Positions 17,117-28,303 of a stretch of 64,000 bases of DNA are shown one piece after another. Under the pieces are notes generated by a model. It searched no databases. It was not told the DNA's origin and was given only the letters and a program-made list of their open reading frames with translations. Within the stretch, counting starts at the first letter, position 1; each line of letters opens with the position of its first letter. This stretch comes from Paenibacillus sp. JDR-2. GTDB taxonomy: Bacteria; Bacillota; Bacilli; Paenibacillales; Paenibacillaceae. The stretch is from assembly GCF_000023585.1 (NCBI RefSeq), contig NC_012914.1, forward strand, positions 1,684,501 through 1,748,500, written 5' to 3'. The position numbers were made by a program, and so were the translations under genes.

Positions 17117-17158
17117 AATTTCAGCAAATAACAAAGTACGTTATTTACTGAAATTTTT
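17117..17158 (+). promoter_or_regulatory. Attenuator-like hairpin just before the AraC-regulator ribosome site
   Basis: The arms 17117-17132 and 17140-17155 pair at 15 of 16 positions around a 7-base loop, and five T extend from the distal arm. AGGAGG begins immediately after at 17159. The position between promoter and Shine-Dalgarno fits premature termination or an operator bound by the regulator itself. Confidence 0.6.
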
Positions 17159-17170
17159 AGGAGGATTCAC

Positions 17171-17956
17171 ATGCTGCACTTATCTACGGATTCGTACATT
17201 AAATTGCCGCCTATTGCCAAAATCGTATGTGAACCAAACTGGAGATGGCAGCGGCGTGAAAAGCCGATGGCGAATTATGATTTATTTTATGTATGGAGCG
17301 GTGAAGGGGAAGTGGAAGTTAACGGAACAGCGTATCCGGTAGGAAAAGGAAGCTGTTTTTTGTTCCGGCCGGGTGACCACACGAGCGCTACCCATAATCC
17401 CCAAAAGCCCCTTGTCCTTACTTATATCCATTTTGACGTGCGCGAGCCTGTGCAGTTTGTGCCTGAACGTTACCGGAAGCTAACGGATACGGTTGATTTC
17501 GAATATTTGCTCTCCCGGTATGTCCGGCTGTTTCTCGTTGAGACATACGCGGCGGAGGAAGAGGCATTGCTGGTGCTTAAGCAGCTGATGATCCATCTGC
17601 TGCGCGAGGACCGGGAGATGCCGGTTGAACGCAAAGGAAGCAACCAACTGACCGAAGCGATTCAAGAGGTTGCCAATTACGTGAAGCAGCATCCAAGCGT
17701 AGCTCACCGGGTCGAAGATTTGGCGATGCGCGCCCAGTTGTCTCCGCGGTATTTTTCCGTAAAATTTAAAGAAATGATCGGCATGTCGGTACAATCGTAC
17801 ATGATCCGGACACGAATTGAGCGGGCCCAGCATCTGCTGATGTATGAGGGCATGAACGTGACGGAGGTCGCGGATGCGCTTGGCTACAGGGATATCTTCT
17901 TCTTCAGCAGACAGTTCAAGCAATATACGGGCCGCAGCCCATCCGAAATCCGTTAA
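17171..17956 (+). CDS. AraC family transcriptional regulator
   Basis: The 261-residue protein has an N-terminal cupin-type sensor (about residues 35-90, with G-E-V-E-V-N-G, F-L-F-R-P-G-D-H) and a C-terminal double helix-turn-helix (about 160-261). The second helix region ends with the standard G-Y-R-D-I-F-F-F-S-R-Q-F-K and G-x-S-P-S-E-I-R. Such proteins usually control sugar-use genes, but neither neighbour is a sugar gene, so its target is not evident. It has AGGAGG eight bases before the ATG and lies behind a long hairpin. Confidence 0.9.
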   Translation: MLHLSTDSYIKLPPIAKIVCEPNWRWQRREKPMANYDLFYVWSGEGEVEVNGTAYPVGKGSCFLFRPGDHTSATHNPQKPLVLTYIHFDVREPVQFVPERYRKLTDTVDFEYLLSRYVRLFLVETYAAEEEALLVLKQLMIHLLREDREMPVERKGSNQLTEAIQEVANYVKQHPSVAHRVEDLAMRAQLSPRYFSVKFKEMIGMSVQSYMIRTRIERAQHLLMYEGMNVTEVADALGYRDIFFFSRQFKQYTGRSPSEIR

Positions 17957-17961
17957 CGCCA

Positions 17962-18000
17962 AAAAGGCGCCGCAGGGATAACTCCCTCGGCGCCTTTCTT
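17962..18000 (+). terminator. Terminator after the AraC regulator
   Basis: A GC-rich stem (aaaggcgccg with complement, plus aggga/tccct inside) ends in a short T-rich tail. Confidence 0.8.
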
Positions 18001-18194
18001 ATTTATTTTACCCATTTCAAGCAATGAAATGGCAGCATTCGGCCTACAAAAATAAGTTGATGCAGGGGAAAAGTGCGATTGAAGCATTAAATGATTCTGT
18101 AGAAACGGAGTGTTCGCTTTTGCTCTGGGATTCCAATCCGCCAGGATTGTTCAAAGGAATCCCCGAGCAATGGCGATCGGAAGAACATTTTATG

Positions 18195-18239
18195 CGCAAT
18201 GAGCATGCCTTTTAACGCGCAATGAGCATGCTTTTTACT
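18195..18239. repeat. Short direct repeat downstream of psd
   Basis: A unit beginning gcgcaatgagcatgc occurs at 18195 and again at 18218, each followed by a T run (23-bp period). Because gcatgc is self-complementary, the pair can form a weak hairpin on the psd transcript. Confidence 0.6.
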
Positions 18240-19023
18240 CCTCAATCAACTTCCCAAGCATCTCGCCCATCCGTACCTTTAACCCGGGCGCAAGATCCTG
18301 CCGCGGAATGAAGGTATCGTTCTCCATGAGCAGTACCACCGTTGAGCCGAATTCGAAGTAGGCGAGCTCTCCGCCTTTTACAGCCTTGTCCCGGATGGGC
18401 TCCACATAACGAATGCTGCTGACGTTCATGGCGCCAACCTTGACGACGGCCGTTTCTCCACCTGCATGCTTGATGTAGGTAATCAGTCTTTCATTCCGGC
18501 TGAGGACACGGCGCATACGGCGAAGGCCAAAGTCGTTAACCGGGTATACCTTGCCCGGAACATGCTCGCGCTCGACAATTTGTCCGTCTACGGGTGTATG
18601 TATGCGGTGGTAATCGGTTGGACTCAAGTACAATACGATGTAATACCCGTCGCGGTAAAGCTCTGTTCGCGGAGAGCGGTTAAGCAGCTCCTCAATCGTA
18701 TAATCCTGTCCTTTTACATTAACAATCGTTCCGGCTTTGATCGGTCCTGCCCCTGTAATCAAGGCGTCTACCGGACTTATAAGTGCAGTAGCCTCTTCAT
18801 GTATGATCCGGGAGCCCGGCTTTAGGCGCCTCGTGAAAAATTCGTTTAACGTGCTGTATGCTTCCAGCGGCTTCTCCGCTTCTTCGATTTTGATGTTATA
18901 CATGCTGGCGAATCTCGGAATCCATCCGCGGCTTGCCTTCGATTGCGCAAAGCGGCCGGTCAGTCTGGATATCCATTTGCGCGAACTAAGCTCCGTCATG
19001 GCTTGAAACAACCATCCCATCAT
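18235..19023 (-). CDS. psd: Phosphatidylserine decarboxylase
   Basis: The 262-residue proenzyme makes phosphatidylethanolamine from phosphatidylserine at the membrane. The self-cleavage site is seen as F-G226-S227-T, where the serine becomes the pyruvoyl group. The other catalytic residues are likely D86 (S-P-V-D-A) and H142 (H-R-I-H-T-P-V-D-G). Length matches Bacillus Psd. No pssA lies beside it here. Two ATG codons in tandem make the start ambiguous by one residue; the AAAGGA ahead is rather distant. Confidence 0.92.
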   Translation of the reverse strand: MMGWLFQAMTELSSRKWISRLTGRFAQSKASRGWIPRFASMYNIKIEEAEKPLEAYSTLNEFFTRRLKPGSRIIHEEATALISPVDALITGAGPIKAGTIVNVKGQDYTIEELLNRSPRTELYRDGYYIVLYLSPTDYHRIHTPVDGQIVEREHVPGKVYPVNDFGLRRMRRVLSRNERLITYIKHAGGETAVVKVGAMNVSSIRYVEPIRDKAVKGGELAYFEFGSTVVLLMENDTFIPRQDLAPGLKVRMGEMLGKLIEE

Positions 19024-19196
19024 GCCCGCTCACTCACGTCCTTTCCTTGCATCTTACCTTTCGATGTCCTCCGAACAGTGTGACACAACCGTTCATACAA
19101 ATCAATAGTATAGGCGTCCGCTCAACCTTGTGGCAATATCGGAATCGCTCGCGTATGCTAACTGCAAATTCATAACGAAGGAGGCCTTCCTTCGAC

Positions 19197-20510
19197 ATGT
19201 CGCCTGTGAAAGTGGCATTCGTTACGCCTGGAGCCTATCCGATCCCATCGGGAAATAGCAGCTCTGTCGAACGGGTTGTTGAAAAATTCGTTCCTCTGCT
19301 GCGTCCTAGTGTTGAGCCTCGTATTTACGGGAAAATCGGGCGCAAATTGCCCCGCCGGAGCCTTGTTCATGACGTCGTATGCGAAAGATTCCATGCTGCC
19401 AAACGTTCAGCTTATGTTGCGAACGTAGGACTTGCTTTAAAGAAATTCGGTCCGCAAATTATACAGGTCGAGAACCGGCCGACTTATGTTATAAAGCTGA
19501 GGCGTTCCAATCCTAAAGCCAAAATATGGCTAAATCTTCATTCCTCCACTTATATAAGTCCGCGACATATCTCCGAGTCGCAGCTCCGCAAGAGCTTTGC
19601 TCTAGCGGACCGGATTATTGTAAACAGCGAATTTCTGCGCGGTCTGATTCTTAAAAAGGTGCCGGAAGCCAGAACGAAGCTACGCGTCGTATATCCGGGA
19701 GTGGAGACAAGACGCTTCCAGTCCCGCTATACGGCGGAAGGGGAGACCGCGCGAAGACATCACAGGGAGCGTAAAGGTCTGGTTCACCGAAAAGTAGTCG
19801 TTTTCCTCGGCAGGCTGATTCCGCTTAAGGGTGTGCATCATTTGCTCGCCATTATGCCAAAGCTGATCAAGGTCCATCCGGATCTTCTTGTTGTGATTGT
19901 CGGAAGTCCATTCTACGGATCACACCGTACAACGGCATATTCGCGCAAGCTGATAAAGATGGGTGAGCGGTACAAGAAGCATGTCCGGTTCGTGCCTTAT
20001 GTGCCTTACTCGGAAGTTCCTGGCTGGTTCATGGCCGCCGACATTGCCGTAATGCCTTCGGGAAAGCGGGAAGCGTTTGGACTTGTGAATGTCGAGGCGA
20101 TGGCAACGGGTCTTCCGGTTATAGCCACGCGTGCTGGCGGAATGCAGGAAATTATTCAGGACGGAGAGACCGGTTTTCTCATCAATCAGAAAGAAATTAA
20201 GACCGAGCTGACTGCCAAGCTCCTGCTTCTGCTCCATAATGCGGCGCTGCGCCGACAGATGGGGGTAAAGAGCAGACAGCGGGTGGAGCAGCTGTTCACA
20301 TGGGAACATACGGCGAAGCGGTGGTTAAAGATTCAACGAAATGAAGTGGATACGAGATGCCATGAGAACCCGGAGTTATGTGATGAAAACATAGATCCGG
20401 AGTCGGATACTCAGCAAGTGCAGGAAAAGGTTCATGAGGATGGGCAGATGATAAGTTACGAAATGGGCTATTCGAATCACAAACCTTATACCCCGGAGGA
20501 CGGCAGTTAA
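19197..20510 (+). CDS. GT4 family glycosyltransferase (CotSA-like)
   Basis: A 437-residue GT-B enzyme: N-terminal P-x-P-S-G-N-S-S-S-V-E-R segment, then the donor-binding half with V-V-F-L-G-R-L-I-P-L-K-G-V-H, and P-S-x-x-E-A-F-G-L-V-N-V-E-A-M-A-T-G-L-P-V at the C-terminal donor site. It resembles the GT4 proteins of Bacillus spore coats such as CotSA and YtcC. The last 60 residues form an acidic, unstructured tail. GAAGGAGG precedes the ATG. It opens the 19-34 kb spore-surface locus but ends with its own terminator, so it is a separate transcription unit. Confidence 0.88.
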   Translation: MSPVKVAFVTPGAYPIPSGNSSSVERVVEKFVPLLRPSVEPRIYGKIGRKLPRRSLVHDVVCERFHAAKRSAYVANVGLALKKFGPQIIQVENRPTYVIKLRRSNPKAKIWLNLHSSTYISPRHISESQLRKSFALADRIIVNSEFLRGLILKKVPEARTKLRVVYPGVETRRFQSRYTAEGETARRHHRERKGLVHRKVVVFLGRLIPLKGVHHLLAIMPKLIKVHPDLLVVIVGSPFYGSHRTTAYSRKLIKMGERYKKHVRFVPYVPYSEVPGWFMAADIAVMPSGKREAFGLVNVEAMATGLPVIATRAGGMQEIIQDGETGFLINQKEIKTELTAKLLLLLHNAALRRQMGVKSRQRVEQLFTWEHTAKRWLKIQRNEVDTRCHENPELCDENIDPESDTQQVQEKVHEDGQMISYEMGYSNHKPYTPEDGS

Positions 20511-20529
20511 GAGCTGCTGTCCTTTTTTT
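20497..20529 (+). terminator. Terminator overlapping the GT4 gene end
   Basis: A 10-bp stem (aggacggcag with ctgctgtcct, one wobble) contains the last codons and the TAA and is followed by seven T. Confidence 0.8.
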
Positions 20530-20611
20530 ATTGCCTAAACGGCAGTAGCGAGCCCATGGGTAGGAGCATATAGTGAAATAACTTTGGGGAGGAAGAAAGA
20601 AGGAGAGGTCA

Positions 20612-23600
20612 ATGACAAAAGGTAAATCGTCGAAAAGTGCCAAAGGGCGTAAGCCGAGTTATTTTGTTGATAATCCGAATGCCTCGGAATTAAAGTGGCT
20701 GGATGAATTAAAAAGCAAAAAAAATAAGGTTCAAAATAATAACCTGCTTGTTCCGCAGCCTAAGCCTGTAGAGAACAGGCCGGTAAATATTAACGCAATA
20801 GCTCCCATGGAAGAGGCCTCGCAAGCGGAGACGTATTTGATCCCTGCATTGACGGAAGAATTGATCCTTGTTGCCGATGCCTCCTCATCGGCTGAAATGA
20901 GCGACGCTGAGACCGAGCGCCTTATTGAGGAAATTACTTCTTATGATGCCGATCCCGTACCGATTCCGGAGCTGAAGCAGGAGCCTGCGCTTGAACTGAA
21001 GCAACACGAGGTTAAACAGGAAGCGAAGCCGGAGGTTAAGCAAACGCAAAGGCAAGAGTCGAAGCCGGAACGGAAACAAGAAAAGACATCAGTACCGGAG
21101 CTTGAGCCAACTTATGAGAAGAAGCTCGACAAACTGGTGGAAAAACAGGATCTCTACAAACCGTTTCCGTTTATCTATACGGATGATATCGTGGACGGCT
21201 CTGTAACCGGCAGCAAGCTTGCCCCTTATTCGGTAGACTCGGACAAAATGCGTCCGGGCAGCATCAACTCTTCCACCCTTTCCGATTATGCGGTGCAAAA
21301 CATTCATCTTGCCCCGGGAGCCGTAACGGGCAATAAAGTTTCGTCTTCAGCCATTACGGGCAACCATCTTTCAAACAGCTCCATTACCGGGGATAAAATC
21401 GTAGATTCCTCGATTAACGGCAGCAAGCTGCAGGACGGCAGCATCACCTCGGAGAAGCTGGCCGACCGGACCATTGACTCCAGCAAAATCTCGGACAGCT
21501 CGATTACTTCGAGACATCTTCAGCCGTTTATCATTACGGAGGAGCTAATCGACAACCAATCTATTTCATCTGACAAAATTCAGAACAGCGCCGTCCGCAC
21601 GGAAAAAATTGCCAATGAAGCCATTACGAATTCGAAGCTTGGCGAGGCATCGGTTACCCATTCCAAATTGCGGGACGGAGCGATTACGGGCAGCAAGCTC
21701 GCCTCGGATACGATTGAATCCGTTCATCTGAAGCAAGGGCTGCTCCTGGCGGAGCATGTCTCGATTGGAGCTATCCTGGGGAAGCACGTGGCTCCAGGCG
21801 CCATTACGCAGGAGCATCTGGCGGAAGGAGCGGTAGGGACCGGAGCCCTTCAGCCTCAATCCGTAAACGCCGAGCGGATAGCACCCGGAGCCGTTAACGC
21901 AAGTCATCTTCAGGAAGAGACTGTCTCCGGCGAACATATTGTGGCCGGACAGATTGGGAGCAAGCATCTAGTCGACCAGAGCGTCAATTCGAGCAAGCTG
22001 GCGAATGAAGCCGTGCAGACCCGGCATATCGGACGCAGCAGCATCATTTCGGACCATATTGCCATCGGTCAGATCGAGCAGCGCCATATTGCCCATCAGG
22101 TGGTGTCCCGTCAGCATTTGCAATCCAGCTCCGTAGGCAGAGAGCAGCTGCAGGACGGCTCTGTGAAAGGGGAAAAAATCGCTCCCCAAGCGATTGCGAC
22201 CGATCATCTGAGTGACCAGTCGGTTGGTACGCACCAGCTTGCGGACCAGGCCGTAACGGATAAGAAAATGGCGGACGGCGCGGTCAAAAGCTCCAAGTTG
22301 GCTGCCGGTGCAATCGAAACGGGGCATCTGAAAAACGAGATTGTTACGTTCCAGAAGATTGCTCCCGATGCGCTTCGTGCTTATCACTTCTCGGCAGGAG
22401 CTGTAACTGAAGATGCGATCTCCCCGGAGGCGATCTCCGGCGGGCATTTAAAGCCGAAGCTGATTGAGAAGCAGCATTTTGCCAATCAGGCAGTTGGCAC
22501 GGATGCCATCCAGGATCTGTCGGTGACCAGCGGCAAGATTGCTTTCGGCGCGATTACCGAGTTTAACCTGTCTCCGAACTCCGTTCATCCGCATCATCTG
22601 GCCGATCATATTATCGGCTCCCAGAAGCTTGCTCCTGAATCCGTTACAACCGACAAGCTGGCCGAGCGAAGCGTAACAGCTTCAAAGCTTGGCGACAGCA
22701 GCGTCAATGAGCAGCATATCGCGCAAGACGCGGTAAATTCCGATGCGATTCAGCCTGCTTCTATTCATGGCGGTCATGTACAGTATTCTTCGATCGCAAG
22801 CGAGCACATTGAGGACGGCGCAATTCAATCCGTTCATCTGGCCGACGAAGCTGTAACGCAGCAGCATCTGTCTCATAGCAGCGTACAGACGGAGCATTTG
22901 TCCGACCAATCGGTGACAACCGGCAAGCTGGCTGCCCAATCGGTAACAACCGAGAAGCTGGCGGATTCGAACGTTACCTCCTCCAAGCTGGCGGACGGCA
23001 GCGTGCAATCGAATCATATTGCTTCGGGCTCGATTCATTCTGACTTAATTGGACTTCAGGCGATCCAATCGGAGCATCTGCAGACGGGTATTATTCAATC
23101 GGAGCATATGGGTTATCAGTCCGTTACCGAGATGAATCTGTCGTATGATATCGTGAACACGGATCACATTACCGACCAGGCCGTAACGGAAAGCAAGCTA
23201 TCCAAGGATGCGGTAACAACCGAGAAGCTGAACGATTCAAGCGTTACCACCTCCAAGCTGGCAGACGGCAGCGTTACGGCCAGCAAACTTGCGGAAGGCT
23301 CCATCTACTCGGAGTTAATCCGTCCGTTCTCGATTCAAACCGGTCATATCGAGCCGCTTTCAATCCAATCCGGGCATTTGACAGACAGCATTATCGGAGC
23401 GAATCATATTCGCAATGGAGCGGTTGGAACGGAGGCTTTGTCTAACCAGTCGGTAACGGCGTCGAAGTTGACAACCGATGCTGTACAGTCCAGCCATATC
23501 GTCAATGAAGCGGTCATGAGCCGGCATTTGGCGAATGATTCCGTCCTTGGCATTCATATCGGCCAGGGCAGCGTCCGCAACGTTCATCTGACCGATGAAG

Positions 23601-26600
23601 CGGTCACCGAAGCAAAGCTTGCTCCGCTCAGCGTTGGGGAGGCCCATATCCAGGCCGGTGCGGTAAATTCGGAAGCCCTGCAGGAAGAAATTATCGGAAC
23701 GGAGCATCTCGCGGACGGTGCGGTTCAGGAAACCAAGCTTGCTTCCTTGTCGGTTAATGCCGATCATATCCAGCCGTTGTCCATTCAAGAGAAACATCTG
23801 ACACCGGGCAGCATCGATGAAAGCAAGCTGCAAAACGGAGCGGTAACATCCTCCAAGCTGGCAGTTGATACCGTATCGGGCGATCACCTGCGCCTGGAGA
23901 CGATCGCGAGCAAGCATATTAAGGCCGATTCCATTCAAAGCTATCATCTTCGGAAAGGCACGGTGTCCTTCGATCACCTGAGCGCCGATGTTCTGAATGA
24001 ATTCAAGCCAAAAATGATTTTGCCGGAGCAGCTGGCTGAAGGGATTATCCAAACCTCCAAGCTGCTGGACGGCAGCATCGTTACCGAGAAGCTGGCCGAT
24101 GACAGCATCACAACCGAAAAGATGGCCGAAGAGAGCGTCACAACCGGCAAGCTGGCGGAAGGAAGCATCACAAGCAGCAAGCTGGCCGAAGCGAGCGTCA
24201 CGAGCGAGAAGCTGGCGGATGAGAGCATTACCGGAAGCAAGCTGACGGCAGGCAGTATTACAAACGAGAAGCTGGCCGATAACAGCATTACGGCAGATAA
24301 GCTGGCCGACGCAAGCATGACAGGCCGGAAGCTGGCATTTGAGAGTATTACCGGCGATAAGCTGACAGCCGAAAGCGTAACGGGCAGCAAGCTGGCCGGA
24401 GGCAGTATTACCGGCGACAAGCTGGCGGATGAAAGCATCTCAAGCCGGAAGCTGGCGGATGGCATTATTACGGGCAGCAAGCTGGCCGACGGGAGCATTA
24501 CCGGCAGTAAGCTGGCGGATGAAAGCATTACAAGCGATAAGCTTACGGACGGAAGCATCACGAGCAGCAAGCTGGCTGATCAAAGCGTTACGGCCGAGAA
24601 GCTGCTGGATGAAAGCGTGTCGGGCCGGAAGCTGGCAAGCGACAGCGTTACGGCGGAGAAGCTGGCTGACGACAGTATCGCAACCCGCAAGCTGGTTGAC
24701 GAAAGCGTGACCGCCGAGAAGCTGGCTGAAGAGAGCGTGACTACGAGCAAGTTGGCCGATCAGGCAGTAACAGGCGGCAAATTGGCAGACGAGAGCGTGA
24801 CTTCCGAGAAGCTGGCTGACAACAGCATTGCAAGCCGCAAGCTGATTGATGAGAGTGTCACTTCCGAGAAGTTGGCCGACGAAAGTATCACAACCAACAA
24901 ACTTGCCGAGCAAGCAGTTGCGGGCAGCAAGCTGGCCGTTGAGAGTGTTACGACGGAAAAGCTGGCTGAGGGAAGTGTTACGTCCGAGAAGGTTGCGGCA
25001 GACAGTATTACCAGGCGTAAACTGGCCGACGAAAGTGTGACAACGGAGAAGCTGGCCGACGACAGCATTACAAGCCGCAAGCTGACCGCCGCAAGCGTAA
25101 TTACCGAGAAGCTGGCCGAGGGAAGCGTCATTACAAGCAAGCTCGCGGACCTGTCCGTCACGGGCAGCAAGCTGGCCGATGAGAGTGTCTCTACCGGGAA
25201 GCTGGCTGATTCCAGTATTTCGAGCCGTAAGCTAATCGATGAAAGCGTGACTGGCGACAAGCTGGCAGACGAGAGCGTGACGAGCAGGAAGCTGGCCGAT
25301 CAGGCTGTTACCGGAAGCAAGCTGGCCGACAATAGCATAACCGGCGATAAGCTGGCGCCTGGAAGTATTGCGGCTGATAAGCTCTCCTCAGACAGCATTA
25401 CCGGAAGCAAGTTGGCCGATGAAAGTGTCACAACCGAGAAGCTGGCTGATGACAGCATCACAAGCCGTAAGCTGGTTGACGAAAGTGTGACCGGCGACAA
25501 GCTGGCAGGCGGCAGCGTCACGGGCCTAAAGCTTGCCGACTTGGCTGTTACCGGCAGTAAACTGGCGGACGAGAGCGTTACAACCGGGAAGCTGGCAGGC
25601 GGCAGCGTATCGAATGAGAAGTTGGCTGATGATAGCGTGACCACCTGGAAGCTGGCAGGCGAGAGCGTCACAACCGAAAAGCTGGCGGATGAAAGCATTA
25701 CAACCCGTAAGCTCGCGGGCGGAAGTGTCACGGCCTGGAACCTTGCCGAGGGCAGTATCTCAAGCGATAAGCTGGCCGATGAAAGTGTTATAACTGTCAA
25801 ACTGGCTTCCGGAAGCATTACAACGGAAAAGCTGGCAGGCGACAGCGTCACTTCCGAGAAATTAGCCGACGACAGTATTACAACCCGCAAGCTGATCGAT
25901 GAAAGTGTAACCAGCGAGAAGTTGGCAGGCGGAAGCGTAACAAGCATGAAGCTTGCCGACTTGGCTGTTACCGGCAGTAAACTGGCCGATGAGAGCATCA
26001 CGACGGAGAAGCTGGCAGCGGGAAGCGTAACGAAAGATAAGCTTGCGGCAGATAGTATTACAAGCCGCAAACTAGCCGATGAAAGTGTCACAACCGAGAA
26101 GCTAGCCGACGATAGCATTACAAGCCGCAAGCTGATAGCTGAGAGTGTAACCTCCGAGAAGCTCGCGGACGGAAATGTCATTACGAGCAAGCTAGCCGAC
26201 CTGTCTGTCACGGGCAGCAAGCTGGCAGATGAGAGCGTCTCGACAGGAAAGCTGGCTGACTATAGTATTTCGAGCCGCAAGCTGATTGATGAAAGCATAA
26301 CCAGCGATAAACTTGCCGATGAGAGTGTGACCAGCGAGAAGCTAGCCGATCAAGCGGTGACCGGAAGCAAGCTGGCCGATAACAGCATTACAAGCGAGAA
26401 GCTCGCAGCTGGAAGTATTACGGCCGATAAGCTTGCGGCAGACGGCATTACCGGCGACATCCTCCGGGATGCTAGTATACTCGCAGAGAAGCTAGCCGAC
26501 GACAGCATCACAAGCCGCAAGCTGGCTCAAGAAAGTGTAACAGCAAGCAAGCTGGCTGACGGCAGCGTAACTACCAATAAGCTTGCTGATCAGGCTGTTA

Positions 26601-27334
26601 CCGGAAGCAAATTGGCCGACGATACCGTTACGGCGGAGAAGCTGGCCGATGACAGCATTACAACGCCTAAGCTGGTTGATGACAGTGTAACCACTTGGAA
26701 GCTCGCGGATCATAGTGTAACCTCCGGGAAGCTTGCGAATAGCAGCATTACCCGCGAGAAGTTGGCGTTCGGCAGTGTAACGGGCGATAAGCTTGCCGGC
26801 AACAGCATCTCCGGCGATAAGCTGGTAGAAGAAAGCATAACAACCGAGAAGCTGGCCGATGAGAGCGTAACAAACGAGAAGCTAGCCGATGAGAGCGTAA
26901 CAAGGGAGAAGCTGGCGGAAGGCAGTGTATGCGGTTGGCATATTGCGACAGAGGCAATAACGCTGGATAAATTAGCGCCTGAGCTTGTATCTGCGATATT
27001 TCCGCCAGTTATAGAAGAAGTGGAAGAACAACCGGAACTAGAATCGGAACCTGCGCCTACCTTTATCCGTTCCACCGGAACCGGTCAGGTCACTCAACAG
27101 TTTGGCCTTGCTCCGTATTCGTTCTTCAAAAAAGGAAAGATTCTGGAGGTTGAAGTTATTTTCGACGAGCCGTTCAGCAACACGAACTATGCCATTACTG
27201 CCATCTGCGACAATCCGGAATGTTATGTATCCGTCTTTAGCAAATCCGAAGGCAGCGCCATTCTAAATATTGTCCGTTCCAGAGGTTCGTTTGAGCCTGA
27301 GGGATATATGAACTGGATCGCCATTGGCCGGTAA
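20612..27334 (+). CDS. Giant decapeptide-repeat fibre protein with lectin-like C-terminus
   Basis: The protein has 2240 residues. Residues 1-195 are charged and likely disordered (Lys-rich start, Glu/Lys/Gln-rich stretch). From about residue 195 to 2125, some 192 decapeptides follow, of the type x-S-[IV]-T-x-x-K-L-A-D. The K/H position recurs every 30 bases exactly from 21215 to 23975 (93 units) and again from 24029 to 26969 (99 units), with one 18-residue spacing between. The first half is diverse (H-L, H-I, K-L), the second almost uniform. About 95 C-terminal residues resemble an H-type lectin/WIAG-like domain, ending W-I-A-I-G-R. Similar repeats occur in phage tail fibres and spore-surface proteins, so a trimeric beta-fibre on the spore is likely. 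No signal peptide, consistent with mother-cell assembly. Confidence 0.85.
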   Translation: MTKGKSSKSAKGRKPSYFVDNPNASELKWLDELKSKKNKVQNNNLLVPQPKPVENRPVNINAIAPMEEASQAETYLIPALTEELILVADASSSAEMSDAETERLIEEITSYDADPVPIPELKQEPALELKQHEVKQEAKPEVKQTQRQESKPERKQEKTSVPELEPTYEKKLDKLVEKQDLYKPFPFIYTDDIVDGSVTGSKLAPYSVDSDKMRPGSINSSTLSDYAVQNIHLAPGAVTGNKVSSSAITGNHLSNSSITGDKIVDSSINGSKLQDGSITSEKLADRTIDSSKISDSSITSRHLQPFIITEELIDNQSISSDKIQNSAVRTEKIANEAITNSKLGEASVTHSKLRDGAITGSKLASDTIESVHLKQGLLLAEHVSIGAILGKHVAPGAITQEHLAEGAVGTGALQPQSVNAERIAPGAVNASHLQEETVSGEHIVAGQIGSKHLVDQSVNSSKLANEAVQTRHIGRSSIISDHIAIGQIEQRHIAHQVVSRQHLQSSSVGREQLQDGSVKGEKIAPQAIATDHLSDQSVGTHQLADQAVTDKKMADGAVKSSKLAAGAIETGHLKNEIVTFQKIAPDALRAYHFSAGAVTEDAISPEAISGGHLKPKLIEKQHFANQAVGTDAIQDLSVTSGKIAFGAITEFNLSPNSVHPHHLADHIIGSQKLAPESVTTDKLAERSVTASKLGDSSVNEQHIAQDAVNSDAIQPASIHGGHVQYSSIASEHIEDGAIQSVHLADEAVTQQHLSHSSVQTEHLSDQSVTTGKLAAQSVTTEKLADSNVTSSKLADGSVQSNHIASGSIHSDLIGLQAIQSEHLQTGIIQSEHMGYQSVTEMNLSYDIVNTDHITDQAVTESKLSKDAVTTEKLNDSSVTTSKLADGSVTASKLAEGSIYSELIRPFSIQTGHIEPLSIQSGHLTDSIIGANHIRNGAVGTEALSNQSVTASKLTTDAVQSSHIVNEAVMSRHLANDSVLGIHIGQGSVRNVHLTDEAVTEAKLAPLSVGEAHIQAGAVNSEALQEEIIGTEHLADGAVQETKLASLSVNADHIQPLSIQEKHLTPGSIDESKLQNGAVTSSKLAVDTVSGDHLRLETIASKHIKADSIQSYHLRKGTVSFDHLSADVLNEFKPKMILPEQLAEGIIQTSKLLDGSIVTEKLADDSITTEKMAEESVTTGKLAEGSITSSKLAEASVTSEKLADESITGSKLTAGSITNEKLADNSITADKLADASMTGRKLAFESITGDKLTAESVTGSKLAGGSITGDKLADESISSRKLADGIITGSKLADGSITGSKLADESITSDKLTDGSITSSKLADQSVTAEKLLDESVSGRKLASDSVTAEKLADDSIATRKLVDESVTAEKLAEESVTTSKLADQAVTGGKLADESVTSEKLADNSIASRKLIDESVTSEKLADESITTNKLAEQAVAGSKLAVESVTTEKLAEGSVTSEKVAADSITRRKLADESVTTEKLADDSITSRKLTAASVITEKLAEGSVITSKLADLSVTGSKLADESVSTGKLADSSISSRKLIDESVTGDKLADESVTSRKLADQAVTGSKLADNSITGDKLAPGSIAADKLSSDSITGSKLADESVTTEKLADDSITSRKLVDESVTGDKLAGGSVTGLKLADLAVTGSKLADESVTTGKLAGGSVSNEKLADDSVTTWKLAGESVTTEKLADESITTRKLAGGSVTAWNLAEGSISSDKLADESVITVKLASGSITTEKLAGDSVTSEKLADDSITTRKLIDESVTSEKLAGGSVTSMKLADLAVTGSKLADESITTEKLAAGSVTKDKLAADSITSRKLADESVTTEKLADDSITSRKLIAESVTSEKLADGNVITSKLADLSVTGSKLADESVSTGKLADYSISSRKLIDESITSDKLADESVTSEKLADQAVTGSKLADNSITSEKLAAGSITADKLAADGITGDILRDASILAEKLADDSITSRKLAQESVTASKLADGSVTTNKLADQAVTGSKLADDTVTAEKLADDSITTPKLVDDSVTTWKLADHSVTSGKLANSSITREKLAFGSVTGDKLAGNSISGDKLVEESITTEKLADESVTNEKLADESVTREKLAEGSVCGWHIATEAITLDKLAPELVSAIFPPVIEEVEEQPELESEPAPTFIRSTGTGQVTQQFGLAPYSFFKKGKILEVEVIFDEPFSNTNYAITAICDNPECYVSVFSKSEGSAILNIVRSRGSFEPEGYMNWIAIGR
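21185..26990 (+). repeat. 30-bp coding repeat array (about 192 units)
   Basis: The decapeptide array keeps strict 30-bp register apart from one 6-bp shortfall near 23976-24029. Higher-order copies occur inside: 25151 on corresponds to 26201 on (offset 1050 = 35 units), and 25541 on to 25961 on (offset 420 = 14 units). This indicates block duplication in the homogenised second half. Confidence 0.88.
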
Positions 27335-27350
27335 CAATCATAGTTTTACT

Positions 27351-27390
27351 AGAGGATGGGAGCGAAATCTATGCTCCTATCCTCTTTTTT
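27351..27390 (+). terminator. Terminator after the giant repeat gene
   Basis: A 13-bp stem (agaggatgggagc with complement, one wobble) is followed by six T, directly after the stop at 27334. Confidence 0.87.
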
Positions 27391-27521
27391 ATTTGGGAGG
27401 GGGACAGACGTCTTGGAAGTTGTACAAATGCCGTTGCGCCAGGAGTCTGCATACATACTATGTGATGTGCATCAATCTGCTTGCAAATTTTAATAGGCGT
27501 AAAACTGAGGTGATTCAGTGG

Positions 27522-28274
27522 ATGAAACGCGCACCTCATCCTAATCCTGCCGTATCGGTCATTATCCCCGTTATGAATGAAAAATCAACCATCGGGCGCG
27601 TGATTCGCGAAGCTGCAAAGGTACATCCCCGTACCGAGGTTATTGTTGTTGCCAATGGTTCTACAGACGGTTCCATAGCAATTGCTAGAAAGATGGGGGC
27701 AAGAGTGCTGCAATTCGAGAAGCCTCTTGGTCATGACGTTGGGAGAACGATAGGGGCACTGGAAGCCAAAGGCGAGGTATTGCTGTTTATTGACGGAGAT
27801 ATGGTTATATCAGCTGCTAATTTACGTCCTTTCGTTCACGCAGTGAGAGAAAAAGGAGTAGACGCGGCTTTGAATAACTATTCAGGTCCAGTTCGCAAAG
27901 CAAAGGTTCATAGTGTTGTGCTGGCCAAACATGCCTTGAATGCCGTTCTTCAAAGACCCGATTTGAAAGGGATGTCCTTCACGGCCGTACCGCATGCGAT
28001 CAGCCGCAGATGTCTGGATACGATAGGCGCGGAATCTTTGTCGGTCCCTCCGCTTGCCCATGCGATGGCTGTGAAGCAAGGACTTAAGGTGAAGGCCGTA
28101 CACACCGTTAATGTCGGCAAAATAAACAAACCCCGGCCGGAGCGGGAGAGAAAAAACCCGCTTGAACGATTAATTTTAGGCGATCATTTGGAGGCGATCT
28201 ATTGGCTGCTGTCATGCACAGATGAACGGGGCGGGTTCGAGGATCGGCTGCGCAAGCGCGAGATGGCCTTGTAA
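27522..28274 (+). CDS. GT2 family glycosyltransferase
   Basis: The 250-residue enzyme has a GT-A fold start [17 protein letters not shown] and the metal-binding D-G-D (L-F-I-D-G-D-M). It transfers sugar from a nucleotide donor; no membrane segments are seen, so it is soluble and may act on a protein. The frame is open upstream, but the ATG at 27522 with GAGGTGA is chosen because a terminator and the giant gene's end lie within the longer frame. It begins a close run of genes with the nucleotidyltransferase 29 bases on. A CATACATA at 27450 resembles a mother-cell sigma -10 element, weakly. Confidence 0.85.
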   Translation: MKRAPHPNPAVSVIIPVMNEKSTIGRVIREAAKVHPRTEVIVVANGSTDGSIAIARKMGARVLQFEKPLGHDVGRTIGALEAKGEVLLFIDGDMVISAANLRPFVHAVREKGVDAALNNYSGPVRKAKVHSVVLAKHALNAVLQRPDLKGMSFTAVPHAISRRCLDTIGAESLSVPPLAHAMAVKQGLKVKAVHTVNVGKINKPRPERERKNPLERLILGDHLEAIYWLLSCTDERGGFEDRLRKREMAL

Positions 28275-28303
28275 GTCTGCACATGGTTAGGAGGGCTGCA
28301 CTT

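Noticed and set aside
18024..18215. 63-codon open frame between the AraC regulator and psd
   Set aside because: It has no ribosome site, begins right after a terminator without a visible promoter, and no family was recognised; probably chance.
23974..26220. Several long antisense open frames opposite the decapeptide repeats, rich in Ser, Leu and Val
   Set aside because: They are mirror translations of the 30-bp repeat, which has no stops in that frame; no ribosome sites.
20612..27334. CRISPR-like or satellite array
   Set aside because: The 30-bp periodicity is coding, without spacers, and the frame stays open throughout.
27324..27521. 66 extra N-terminal codons for the GT2 gene
   Set aside because: They overlap the giant gene's end and a terminator; the ATG at 27522 has its own ribosome site and begins at the conserved fold.
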